NCBI GenBank assembly: GCA_015062085.1
Contig: SUVI01000047.1
Location: 1-22,706 of the forward strand
DNA length: 22,706 nucleotides
Direction of reading: 5' to 3'
Source of the DNA: Planctomycetaceae bacterium
GTDB lineage: Bacteria > Planctomycetota > Planctomycetia > Pirellulales > Thermoguttaceae
Positions within the stretch are counted from its first letter, which is position 1. The number at the start of each line of letters is the position of its first letter. A program made the position numbers and the translations under genes. The notes beneath the pieces were generated by a model, which saw only the letters and a program-made list of their open reading frames with translations, had not been told where the DNA came from and did not search any database. Below are positions 9,550-19,059 of this stretch, one piece after another.

Positions 9550-10350
9550 CTAGCGAGTCTTTCCGCCCGTCAGGAGGATACGCAGCGGAGCGAGAAGGCG
9601 TCCAGACATGATGCGCGTAAGGACCCGGTAAAAGAACGTCGGAATAAAAACGACGCGGCGAAAATTCCGTTTCTGGATGGCCCGGATCGACTTTTTGACC
9701 ACACGCGGCGCAGAATCCCACATGAAACCGGGGACCTGATCCTTCAGCGGCGAATTCTTCATCGTTTCGGAGTCGTGGAATCCCGTCCGAACGAAACCTG
9801 GACAAAACGCCTGAACGTGAACTCCCGAGCCGGCACAGTCACACTGAAGCGCACGCGAGAACGTAATGAGAAACGCCTTGGTAGCGGAGTAATCCACCGC
9901 CCCGCGGGACGCAAGAAAACCGGCGACCGACGCAACGTTGATGATGAAACCGCGTCCATTGATCTTCATGGGAATGAGCGCCGCCCGGCAAAGGCGCATG
10001 GGGGCAACATTGTGCAGAAGGAGCATCCGGGTCTCCACATCTGCAGAAACGTCAGGAAAAACGCCTTCTCCCGCGCCGAATCCTGCGCAATTCACCAGCC
10101 AAAGAAGTCGGTCGGAGGACTCCAGCTTTTCTTCAAGCAACCGAATGTTTTCCAATTCCGAAAGATCCATCGGCATCGTTTCGACGGAGATGCCGTACTC
10201 CGTTTCGAGTTCTTTTTTCAGGGCATCGAGCACGTACCCGCGGCGTGCTGCCAGGAGAAGGTCATTCCCCATGGCGGCCAGTTCCCGGGCAAACTCTCTC
10301 CCCATTCCGTCAGACGCTCCCGTCACGACTGCCAGCGGACGATTGGACAT
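9550..10350 (-). CDS. Short-chain dehydrogenase/reductase (SDR)
   Basis: This 266-residue protein is a classical SDR, an NAD(P)H-dependent oxidoreductase with a Rossmann fold. It has the cofactor-binding TGASDGMG (10-17), NCAG (87-90), catalytic Ser in NVASVAG (S141) and the YSATK active-site motif (Y154, K158). The PGFVRTGF segment after the active site is also typical. The sequence resembles the DltE/YqjQ-like subgroup of general SDRs, but the substrate cannot be told from sequence. The ATG is preceded by a strong GGAGGG site. The gene is monocistronic, divergent from the beta-galactosidase gene and convergent with recQ, and has its own promoter 43 bp upstream of the start. Confidence 0.92.
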   Translation of the reverse strand: MSNRPLAVVTGASDGMGREFARELAAMGNDLLLAARRGYVLDALKKELETEYGISVETMPMDLSELENIRLLEEKLESSDRLLWLVNCAGFGAGEGVFPDVSADVETRMLLLHNVAPMRLCRAALIPMKINGRGFIINVASVAGFLASRGAVDYSATKAFLITFSRALQCDCAGSGVHVQAFCPGFVRTGFHDSETMKNSPLKDQVPGFMWDSAPRVVKKSIRAIQKRNFRRVVFIPTFFYRVLTRIMSGRLLAPLRILLTGGKTR

Positions 10351-10392
10351 GATATCCCTCCATTGAGCAAAAAGTTTTCCAAAACTCCCCCC

Positions 10393-10420
10393 ATTTTACC
10401 TTACCAAATCCGAAAGTCAA
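10393..10420 (-). promoter_or_regulatory. Promoter of the SDR gene
   Basis: On the minus strand, TTGACT (plus 10415-10420), 16-bp spacer, TAAAAT (plus 10393-10398). It is 43 bp upstream of the SDR start and back to back with the beta-galactosidase promoter. Confidence 0.75.
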
Positions 10421-10503
10421 GCCCCCAGACGCCATTTCCCAAACAGATTTCCCATTCCGAATTCCGGTCAGGCAAAAATTTCCGAAAATTTCGTGGGAAA
10501 AAC

Positions 10504-13711
<3,208 letters not shown>

Positions 13712-13735
13712 CGGATCTTATCTGCTTAGGATCCC

Positions 13736-13790
13736 AAATGAGACTCAAATGAGACTCAAATGAGACTCAAATGAAACTCAAATGAGACTC
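13736..13790. repeat. Five tandem 11-bp repeats after beta-galactosidase gene
   Basis: Five head-to-tail copies of AAATGAGACTC occupy 13736-13790; copy 4 has one change (AAATGAAACTC). The array begins 25 bp after the stop codon and ends before the terminator hairpin, so it is in the 3' untranslated region. Confidence 0.97.
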
Positions 13791-13816
13791 TGCCGGGAAC
13801 CTGACTGTATGTTTCA

Positions 13817-13870
13817 GCGGCGGTCTGTACTGTTTCTGACGACAGACTGCCGCAGTTTCATTCTTTTTTA
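13817..13870 (+). terminator. Terminator of the beta-galactosidase gene
   Basis: Arms GCGGCGGTCTGT (13817-13828) and ACAGACTGCCGC (13842-13853) form a 12-bp stem with one G-U pair and a 13-nt loop. A pyrimidine-rich stretch follows, ending in six T residues (13865-13870). The T-run is a little distant from the stem. Confidence 0.7.
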
Positions 13871-13924
13871 CTCAGAAACCTAAACGAACAGAAGATTTCG
13901 AAAGAGATCATCAAAAGGAAGATC

Positions 13925-14353
13925 ATGGGACTTTTCATTCGCCAAGGAATAGATATTCCGCTTGAGGAGATCACATTTTCGTATGCACGCAGCAGCGGCC
14001 CGGGAGGGCAGAACGTCAATAAAGTATCGAGTAAAGTCTTTCTTTTCTGGAATCCGGAAACGAGTTCTGTTTTTGCGCAGGAAACGGAGGCGATCGAACG
14101 CATGAAAACGGCGCATCCGTCACTTTTTTCGAAAGACGGCACGCTCGTCATCTCCTGTCAGACGTCTCGCGACCAGCCGAAAAACAAAATGGAGTGCCTA
14201 AAAAAACTCCAAAATCTCCTGATCCAGTCACTTCGCAGACCAAAAGCTCGCATTGCGACGAAACCCACGCGCGGTTCTGTCCGCCGCCGATTAGAAACAA
14301 AGGCCAAAAACTCGGAAAAAAAAGCGGGACGCAAATTTCGGATGGACGATTAA
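13925..14353 (+). CDS. arfB: ArfB-type ribosome-rescue peptidyl-tRNA hydrolase
   Basis: This 142-residue protein matches the codon-independent rescue factor ArfB (YaeJ), which enters the empty A site of stalled ribosomes and hydrolyses peptidyl-tRNA. It has the release-factor GGQ motif (SSGPGGQNVNKVSSKV, Q29) close to the N-terminus. The C-terminal tail is strongly basic (RRLETKAKNSEKKAGRKFR), as needed to sit in the mRNA channel. There is no codon-recognition domain, and the length matches the family (about 140). The ATG at 13925 has AAGGA about 6 nt upstream. No promoter was recognised in the short gap after the beta-galactosidase terminator, so read-through or a weak promoter is likely. 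Confidence 0.92.
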   Translation: MGLFIRQGIDIPLEEITFSYARSSGPGGQNVNKVSSKVFLFWNPETSSVFAQETEAIERMKTAHPSLFSKDGTLVISCQTSRDQPKNKMECLKKLQNLLIQSLRRPKARIATKPTRGSVRRRLETKAKNSEKKAGRKFRMDD

Positions 14354-14400
14354 TGGGGAGTTCACCAGACTTTCGTCTGCCTGTGGTCAGATTTTACTGA

Positions 14401-14429
14401 AAAATTTGGAAAAATTTGGAAAATTTCCC
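14401..14429. repeat. Short 10-bp A/T repeat before tRNA promoter
   Basis: AAAATTTGGA occurs twice in tandem (14401-14410 and 14411-14420), followed by a partial, diverged third copy. It sits just upstream of the tRNA promoter -35 (14441), where an A/T-phased element could act as an UP-like sequence. Confidence 0.6.
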
Positions 14430-14440
14430 ACAGGGGGGCC

Positions 14441-14468
14441 TTGAAATCTTTTTGATTTTGCGTATAAT
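14441..14468 (+). promoter_or_regulatory. Promoter of tRNA-Ser
   Basis: TTGAAA (14441-14446), 16-bp spacer ending TTTTGCG, perfect TATAAT (14463-14468). The mature tRNA begins 16 bp after the -10, which leaves a normal short 5' leader. Confidence 0.85.
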
Positions 14469-14483
14469 TCGATTATCTGATTT

Positions 14484-14566
14484 GGAAGATAAGCGAATGG
14501 CTAGCGGCCTCATTGGAAATGAGGTGCCCCGGTCAGGGGTTGCGAGTTCGAGTCTCGTGTCTTCCG
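14484..14566 (+). tRNA. tRNA-Ser (anticodon GGA)
   Basis: Acceptor arms GGAAGAT (14484-14490) and GTCTTCC (14559-14565) pair over 7 bp with one G-U. The anticodon stem CCTCA/TGAGG encloses TTGGAAA, giving anticodon GGA, which reads UCC/UCU serine codons. A long variable arm (CCCC, GGTCA loop, GGGG) is diagnostic of class II tRNAs. The T arm is GCGAG-TTCGAGT-CTCGT. The 3' CCA is not encoded, so it must be added after transcription. The D arm is the least certain part. Confidence 0.93.
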
Positions 14567-14570
14567 CTTG

Positions 14571-14599
14571 ACCCCGGTTTGAACTGGGGTTTTATTTTG
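14571..14599 (+). terminator. Terminator of tRNA-Ser
   Basis: ACCCC-G-GTT / AAC-T-GGGGT forms a compact hairpin (14571-14590) running directly into TTTTATTTT, 5 nt after the tRNA 3' end. Confidence 0.85.
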
Positions 14600-14624
14600 T
14601 AAATATCCGACGAAAGCGAAAATC

Positions 14625-14652
14625 AAGTTCCGGAAGATTCCGGGACTTTTTT
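14625..14652 (+). terminator. Second terminator-like hairpin after the tRNA
   Basis: AAGT-t-CCGGAA / TTCCGG-g-ACTT (14625-14635 and 14638-14648) makes an almost perfect stem with a 2-nt centre and one internal mismatch, ending in six T residues. It could be a back-up terminator for the tRNA transcript. A further AT-rich 9-bp hairpin (AATTTTATC at 14666-14674, GATAAAATT at 14684-14692) follows. Confidence 0.75.
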
Positions 14653-14726
14653 ATGTGCACACTACAATTTTATCTTCTTTTTTGATAAAATTCGGACATT
14701 TCTCACCGATTCTCTCCAAATCGCTC

Positions 14727-14755
14727 TTGCAGAAACCCCCTGTTTTCGGTAAAGT
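14727..14755 (+). promoter_or_regulatory. Candidate promoter of the OmpA-like lipoprotein
   Basis: TTGCAG (14727-14732), a 17-bp spacer containing TTTTCGG, and TAAAGT (14750-14755), 37 bp upstream of the ATG. The match is weaker than at the other promoters and the spacer is one base longer. Confidence 0.45.
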
Positions 14756-14792
14756 ACTAGAAAGTTTTTGATTTTTCAGTTCAGGTGATTTT

Positions 14793-15710
14793 ATGTTTTT
14801 TCCCGGTTTCCGTTTTTGTTTTTCGTTTCACGCAGATGCGGTGATTCCCGCGAATACTGCTGTCCGGCAGTCTGTCCGTCTTCTGCATGGAGGGCCGGTA
14901 CTGGCGACGGCGTTCTTGATGTTCACGCTGACAGGATGCAGCACGACACAAAATCTGACGCTTCAGGGACAGATCACCGAGCTTCAAAATCAGAAGACTG
15001 CGCTGCAGAACGAACGTGATGCCTGGAAAGACAGATACTCGCAGCTGCAGGAAAGTTCGCGTCATCAGACACAGGCGCTTGCCTCTAGTGCGCAAGAAAA
15101 TCAGGCTCTGAAAAAGAATCAGATGGTCTACCAAGAACAGCTGCGCGACATGCTGGCCCGTGCGGAAAAAGCCGAAAAGGAAAATCAGCAGCTTCAGGAA
15201 CGTCTCGCAAAACTTGGAAGCGGTTCTTCCTCCGGGACGTCTTCCGATCTGGCAGAGCTGGGGACCTCATCCGGAACGGGCGCGCCTGCACAGCTCTCCA
15301 TTCCGAATATCCAAGGGACCATGATGCGCGACACACCGGACACGTTCCACATCGAGATCCCCATGACGGAGATCTTTGACCCCAATGGAGGAATTTCGCC
15401 GCAGGGACGCTCGCTGCTCCAGAAAGTCGCCTCAGCGGTCGACCAGACTTTTCGCGGCGCAAAGATCGAGATCCAGGGACACACCAGTCCCTTTACAAAA
15501 TTGGGTGCCGGCAGCGATGCTATGACAACGAGCATGACTTACGCAAATATCGTGCGCGATTTCTTCATCCAGGAAAGGCTCCTTGCTCCAGAAGCACTAA
15601 ACGTTTCCGGACACGGTTCCAATTCTCCAGCACTGCAGTCGGTCAACAGTCCGGATACGAGCAATCGAAATTCTCGCATCGAGCTGGTCGTCACCAAACC
15701 AAAATTCTGA
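14793..15710 (+). CDS. OmpA/MotB-domain lipoprotein with coiled coil
   Basis: This is a 305-residue outer-membrane or periplasmic lipoprotein predicted to bind peptidoglycan. A lipobox LTGC places the lipidated Cys at residue 49 after a hydrophobic stretch (VLATAFLMFTLTG). Residues about 52-145 are Gln/Glu/Leu-rich and look like a long coiled coil. A Ser/Gly/Thr linker follows, and the C-terminal part (about 190-305) resembles an OmpA-like peptidoglycan-binding domain, with GHTSPF and the family's NRNSRIELVV ending. The 48-residue region before the Cys is long for a lipoprotein signal; the ATG at 14793 was kept because AGGTGA precedes it and no better start lies downstream. It stands alone between the tRNA and the 15882 promoter. 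It is Pal-like in design, but no Tol genes are present. Confidence 0.83.
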   Translation: MFFPGFRFCFSFHADAVIPANTAVRQSVRLLHGGPVLATAFLMFTLTGCSTTQNLTLQGQITELQNQKTALQNERDAWKDRYSQLQESSRHQTQALASSAQENQALKKNQMVYQEQLRDMLARAEKAEKENQQLQERLAKLGSGSSSGTSSDLAELGTSSGTGAPAQLSIPNIQGTMMRDTPDTFHIEIPMTEIFDPNGGISPQGRSLLQKVASAVDQTFRGAKIEIQGHTSPFTKLGAGSDAMTTSMTYANIVRDFFIQERLLAPEALNVSGHGSNSPALQSVNSPDTSNRNSRIELVVTKPKF

Positions 15711-15759
15711 TTCCCGGCTGCCTTCACAGACGGAACGTGCTAAAAATCCTTCGGTTCTC

Positions 15760-15822
15760 TTTCGTGAAGTGAAAACAGTAAAATCATGGCTGCACTTCAC
15801 GAAAAGTTTCTCTATTTTACTG
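15760..15822 (+). other. Interleaved inverted repeats, possible RNA pseudoknot
   Basis: Stem 1 is a perfect 12-bp pairing of TTTCGTGAAGTG (15760-15771) with CACTTCACGAAA (15793-15804). The loop contains CAGTAAAAT (15776-15784), which is exactly complementary to ATTTTACTG (15814-15822) downstream, a 9-bp stem 2. The order A-B-A'-B' is that of an H-type pseudoknot, with connecting segments of 4, 8 and 9 nt. It starts 50 nt after the lipoprotein stop codon. It may act as the 3' end of that mRNA, or stem 1 alone may be an imperfect terminator. The element is shown directly by sequence; folding is inferred. Confidence 0.55.
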
Positions 15823-15881
15823 AATTCCTTACAACTTCAAGGACCAATTCGTAAATATTTTCTAAATTTATCTTTTTTTTG

Positions 15882-15909
15882 TTGACATTTCGCGATTTTA
15901 GAATAAAAT
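15882..15909 (+). promoter_or_regulatory. Promoter of the helical-repeat gene pair
   Basis: A perfect TTGACA (15882-15887), 16-bp spacer with a TTTT run, then TAAAAT (15904-15909). It would give a leader of about 290 nt before the ATG at 16203, with a 23-codon ORF and a hairpin plus T-tracts inside it. Confidence 0.75.
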
Positions 15910-15975
15910 AGAAATAGAAAAGAGTGTCATTTTCCTGTATTTTCCCCTTCCCATCAACGAAAGGAAAGGCAAATC

Positions 15976-16047
15976 ATGAAAACGATCCGCTTTCCATTAC
16001 ATTCGAGATGGATAGCAGGTACCAGCTTCATGAATACAGTTTCATGA
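15976..16047 (+). CDS. Possible 23-residue leader peptide or small protein
   Basis: An ATG at 15976, preceded by a strong purine-rich site (GGAAAGG, about 6 nt spacing), opens a 23-codon frame beginning MKTIRFPLHSRW and ending in TGA at 16045-16047. It lies 67 bp after the -10 of the 15882 promoter and 155 bp before the next gene. A 7-bp hairpin (16076-16082 with 16092-16098) followed by two T-tracts (16104-16108, 16111-16115) comes 28 nt later, resembling an attenuator or a short-transcript terminator. The peptide has no run of one amino acid and no membrane segment, so a classical amino-acid attenuator is not indicated. I do not recognise it. Confidence 0.35.
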   Translation: MKTIRFPLHSRWIAGTSFMNTVS

Positions 16048-16202
16048 CAGCAACGATACAGCAAGAACTTTTCGGAAGATCAGAAGAATTTTGATCTTTG
16101 GAGTTTTTCCTTTTTCATCCAAAAAAGATAGAAAAAACGTAAAATTTTTACTTACACTGACCGTGCAGGACGGCAGACTTACCCTAGGAATTGGAGTTCC
16201 CT

Positions 16203-17816
16203 ATGCAGCAGACAGATACTTTAAAGCCTCAGTTGGAAGGAACAGAGCAGAACGATCCGGACATTGAGGCCGCAGATGGATCCGTCTGTGAATTGCGTTC
16301 CCTGAAGTCCTTTCTTGCCGGCCGAAGCCGCTCGTATCTTGAACGCTGTTCGGAACGCGTCGTGGATATGATCCGCGAACGTGATATTTCACTGAACACA
16401 CATCGCCAAATGCTCGTTTTCCTGGATCAATTGAGTCCCGTTTCCAAACTGACGTTTTTCAATGCGATCCTTGCCAAAGCGATCTATATCAGTGAGACGG
16501 AAGATACCGAAGAAAGAGTCCGTTTTCTGGAAGAGTTTTTCCAACTTCTGGAGAAGCCTCTGGAGCAGCGTGCCTGTCTGGAAGTTCTTTGCCGATTGTT
16601 TTTAAACTGTATTTCGCTCGATCTTCCCCAGTCTATCCGCTCTCGGCTTCCCTACTCTTTTTTGAAAGTGATGGAACATCCGAAAAGTTCACCGACGATC
16701 CGGGAACTTTCTGCCGGAGGTCTCTTTAATCTTTTCTTTCAGATGGAAGATCAAGAGGAAGAAAAGCATTTTCTGGATCGATTCATCACGGTATGCAGAA
16801 ATTTCATGCAGGAAGAGAAAGTCACGAATCTGCTCCTCAAAACATTAGTAAACTACTCCCACAAACTCAAGGAACCGACTGAGAAACGCCAATATCTTGC
16901 CGTCATGCGCGAATTTGCGGCGATCCCATCTTCCGGCGACGAAAATCAGCTAGTCTTCGCAAAGGGACTCTCTAATTACATCATGTTTCTTGGCGAGGCG
17001 GAAATGGAGGAAAAACTGCGAGAACTGGCAGATCTTCGTCAGATGATCCGAGGGGAACGTTTCTGGAACTATGCAGAGACGTACGTTCACACGATCTTCA
17101 AAACATCTATCGACACGGAGACGCTGGAGATAAAACGTCACTTTTTTCGTGAGTATCAAAGCATACTGAGCATTCGAAATGATGGACCGGCTTCTTTTCG
17201 CGAAACGGCAGCCCAGTTTCTCTTCAATCATTTTGTGGATGTACCGGAGATCGAGGAAAAGCGCGAGGTCTTGGAAGAGATGCTCTTTCTCTGGAAAATG
17301 AACGAGAATGACACGAACGTGACGCGCGAGATCGCCCGTTTGTTGGTGAATCTGATCATCGATGAACCGGAAGAAAGTAAAAAACGCGCATATTTTATGC
17401 TCATGGAAAGGCTCGCCACACTGTTTCCCGCGAATTTCGAGATCCAGCTGGAGTATGCAAAAGCACTCGTGAATTTCTCTATCTGCGAATCTCCGGTGAA
17501 CGAAAAAATGGAGTTTCTAAAGAAACTTTTTGCACTGCGCGAAAAGCTTGAAACACCATCTGTACAAAATCGGCAGGCCGATATACTGACCGACTTCCTC
17601 TGCATTTACGCACAGGGGATCTTGATCTTCGTCACATTGGTAAAGGATCCGGTCCAGCGTCAGGAAAGTCTAGAGCAATTGCCTCCCATCGCAAAATTCA
17701 AAAAAAGCCTTTTTATGGATGTGTTCCGGTCCGTCCTCAAGGATCTTCTTCGTATGGAAACCGAAGGTCCTCTACGCCGAAAACTGGAAGAGTACATGCA
17801 GGAGGCGGAAACCTGA
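16203..17816 (+). CDS. Large helical-repeat protein, unknown function
   Basis: This 537-residue protein is not recognised as a named family. It has no signal peptide, no membrane segment and no catalytic motif, so it is probably cytoplasmic. From about residue 85 to 510 it consists of some nine degenerate units of 40-50 residues. Each has the pattern E-K-R-x-x-F/Y-L, a Leu-rich helix, a short polar turn and a second helix ending near A-x-x-L-V-N, as in VTREIARLLVNLI and FEIQLEYAKALVNF. This predicts an alpha-solenoid of TPR/HEAT type, suited to protein binding. The ATG at 16203 is chosen over a TTG at 16191 because GGAG lies 6 nt upstream. The next gene, 77 bp on, encodes similar repeats and is probably cotranscribed. 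Codon use is less biased than in the beta-galactosidase gene, suggesting lower expression. Confidence 0.75.
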   Translation: MQQTDTLKPQLEGTEQNDPDIEAADGSVCELRSLKSFLAGRSRSYLERCSERVVDMIRERDISLNTHRQMLVFLDQLSPVSKLTFFNAILAKAIYISETEDTEERVRFLEEFFQLLEKPLEQRACLEVLCRLFLNCISLDLPQSIRSRLPYSFLKVMEHPKSSPTIRELSAGGLFNLFFQMEDQEEEKHFLDRFITVCRNFMQEEKVTNLLLKTLVNYSHKLKEPTEKRQYLAVMREFAAIPSSGDENQLVFAKGLSNYIMFLGEAEMEEKLRELADLRQMIRGERFWNYAETYVHTIFKTSIDTETLEIKRHFFREYQSILSIRNDGPASFRETAAQFLFNHFVDVPEIEEKREVLEEMLFLWKMNENDTNVTREIARLLVNLIIDEPEESKKRAYFMLMERLATLFPANFEIQLEYAKALVNFSICESPVNEKMEFLKKLFALREKLETPSVQNRQADILTDFLCIYAQGILIFVTLVKDPVQRQESLEQLPPIAKFKKSLFMDVFRSVLKDLLRMETEGPLRRKLEEYMQEAET

Positions 17817-17893
17817 CATGATGTACTTTGCAGCGGGATCAGACGTCAGGTCTGGGAATTTTTGAATCAAGCCATGCGCAGGGAGTGCCAGAA

Positions 17894-19039
17894 ATGAAGG
17901 GATCCAATTCAAAAAAAGGATCTTCCCAAACTGAAATGTTTGCTCCAAAACGGAACTCGAACCCAAACGCGGAGTCCATACCGTTCCTGTTCCCGTTTTC
18001 ATTCTCGATTTCAGGAGGCTCGCAGGACCGTCTTGCCGACAGGATCCTTCATTTCCTTCAAATTTCCGCGAGCCTCAGGAAACGCCAGAAGGCAATGAAC
18101 GCACTTCTGTATCTTGCGGATAAGTTCCCCGATTCCGACACGGTATGCCGAAACTGTGCGAAAGCGCTTTTCACACAGATGAAATTGGAGACAGATCCTG
18201 AAACCAGAACGGAATTTCTAGCCAAACTGGAGACGCTATGCCAAGAGAAGCCTGACGATCAGGAGATAGCGTGTACCTACGCCATGGCGGCAGTCCATGT
18301 ACTTGAGGTCTGCAGAACACAGCGTGAAGCACACGCACAGCTTGACGTCTTGCGCAGACTTCATGCGAGTGCCATAAAGTGCGGATTCCGAGCCGAGAAA
18401 CTCTGCCGACTTCTTGCGCATGGGATCAGTCAGTTCCTTCAGCGCCAAAAATTTTCGGAAAAAGGGGAAACGCTTTTACTGGAACTAAAGCATCTGTCGG
18501 ACGCTTCATCTGGGGACCTAAAAATTTCAGAGGAGTACATTCGCGGAGTCGCCGCCGTCATGCGGAATGTGCATGAACCAGAGGAACGAAATGCCTGGTT
18601 TGAAGCTCTGGAAAAATTCACAGAACGAGAAACGCTGACAGCTGAAATGCGTGCGGGGATCTTAGAAGGAGGGACGTACTGGCTTCTCGCACGCCTTTCC
18701 GGAAATGAACGGACTTCGGAAAATATTCTGAAAAAAAACTCTGACCGCGAGAAACAGAAAATAGCAGACTGTATGCGGATCCAGTCCCTTTGGCGGCGGC
18801 TTTGGTGCGAAGATGCGCAAAATGCAGAATCCCGATATTTTTTTGCGTGTGCGATCTTGGCATCCATGCGCGGGGAACCTTCTGCGGAGAAACGCAAGGA
18901 TCTAGCCTCACTGCTCGCAAAATGCCGTTCCGTACGGCTCACCGAACTGGATGGACTTTACCGAACGAGCCGTAATGAATTCCTCGCGAATGAATGGAAT
19001 GAAGAGGTCCGAAACGCGATCCTTTCAGCTCTGCGTTAA
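17894..19039 (+). CDS. Second helical-repeat protein, unknown function
   Basis: This 381-residue protein is unrecognised but clearly related in design to its upstream neighbour. After a polar, low-complexity N-terminus (Ser/Lys/Asn-rich, about 45 residues) come about six helical units. The clearest are KFPDSDTVCRNCAKALF and EKPDDQEIACTYAMAAVHVL, each preceded by a Leu-rich helix (TRTEFLAKLETLC). This is the same L-x-x-L, P-x-D/N, A-x-A-L-V rhythm. Repeats decay toward the C-terminus. There is no signal peptide or membrane span. The ATG at 17894 has GGGAG about 8 nt upstream and is preferred to a TTG at 17828 that would add 22 unremarkable residues. The gene ends 20 bp from the convergent SUMF1-like gene, with no terminator seen in between. 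A shared ancestor with the upstream gene is inferred from pattern, not from an alignment score. Confidence 0.72.
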   Translation: MKGSNSKKGSSQTEMFAPKRNSNPNAESIPFLFPFSFSISGGSQDRLADRILHFLQISASLRKRQKAMNALLYLADKFPDSDTVCRNCAKALFTQMKLETDPETRTEFLAKLETLCQEKPDDQEIACTYAMAAVHVLEVCRTQREAHAQLDVLRRLHASAIKCGFRAEKLCRLLAHGISQFLQRQKFSEKGETLLLELKHLSDASSGDLKISEEYIRGVAAVMRNVHEPEERNAWFEALEKFTERETLTAEMRAGILEGGTYWLLARLSGNERTSENILKKNSDREKQKIADCMRIQSLWRRLWCEDAQNAESRYFFACAILASMRGEPSAEKRKDLASLLAKCRSVRLTELDGLYRTSRNEFLANEWNEEVRNAILSALR

Positions 19040-19059
19040 ATTTTCATACTGCCGCGTCT

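Noticed and set aside
14354..14400. Terminator for arfB (CAGAC tttc GTCTG hairpin at about 14369-14382)
   Set aside because: The stem is only 5 bp and no T-tract follows directly, so it is not supported as a terminator.
17818..17865. 15-codon ORF starting just after the first solenoid gene (ATGATG)
   Set aside because: Too short and unremarkable, with no recognisable ribosome site at proper distance.
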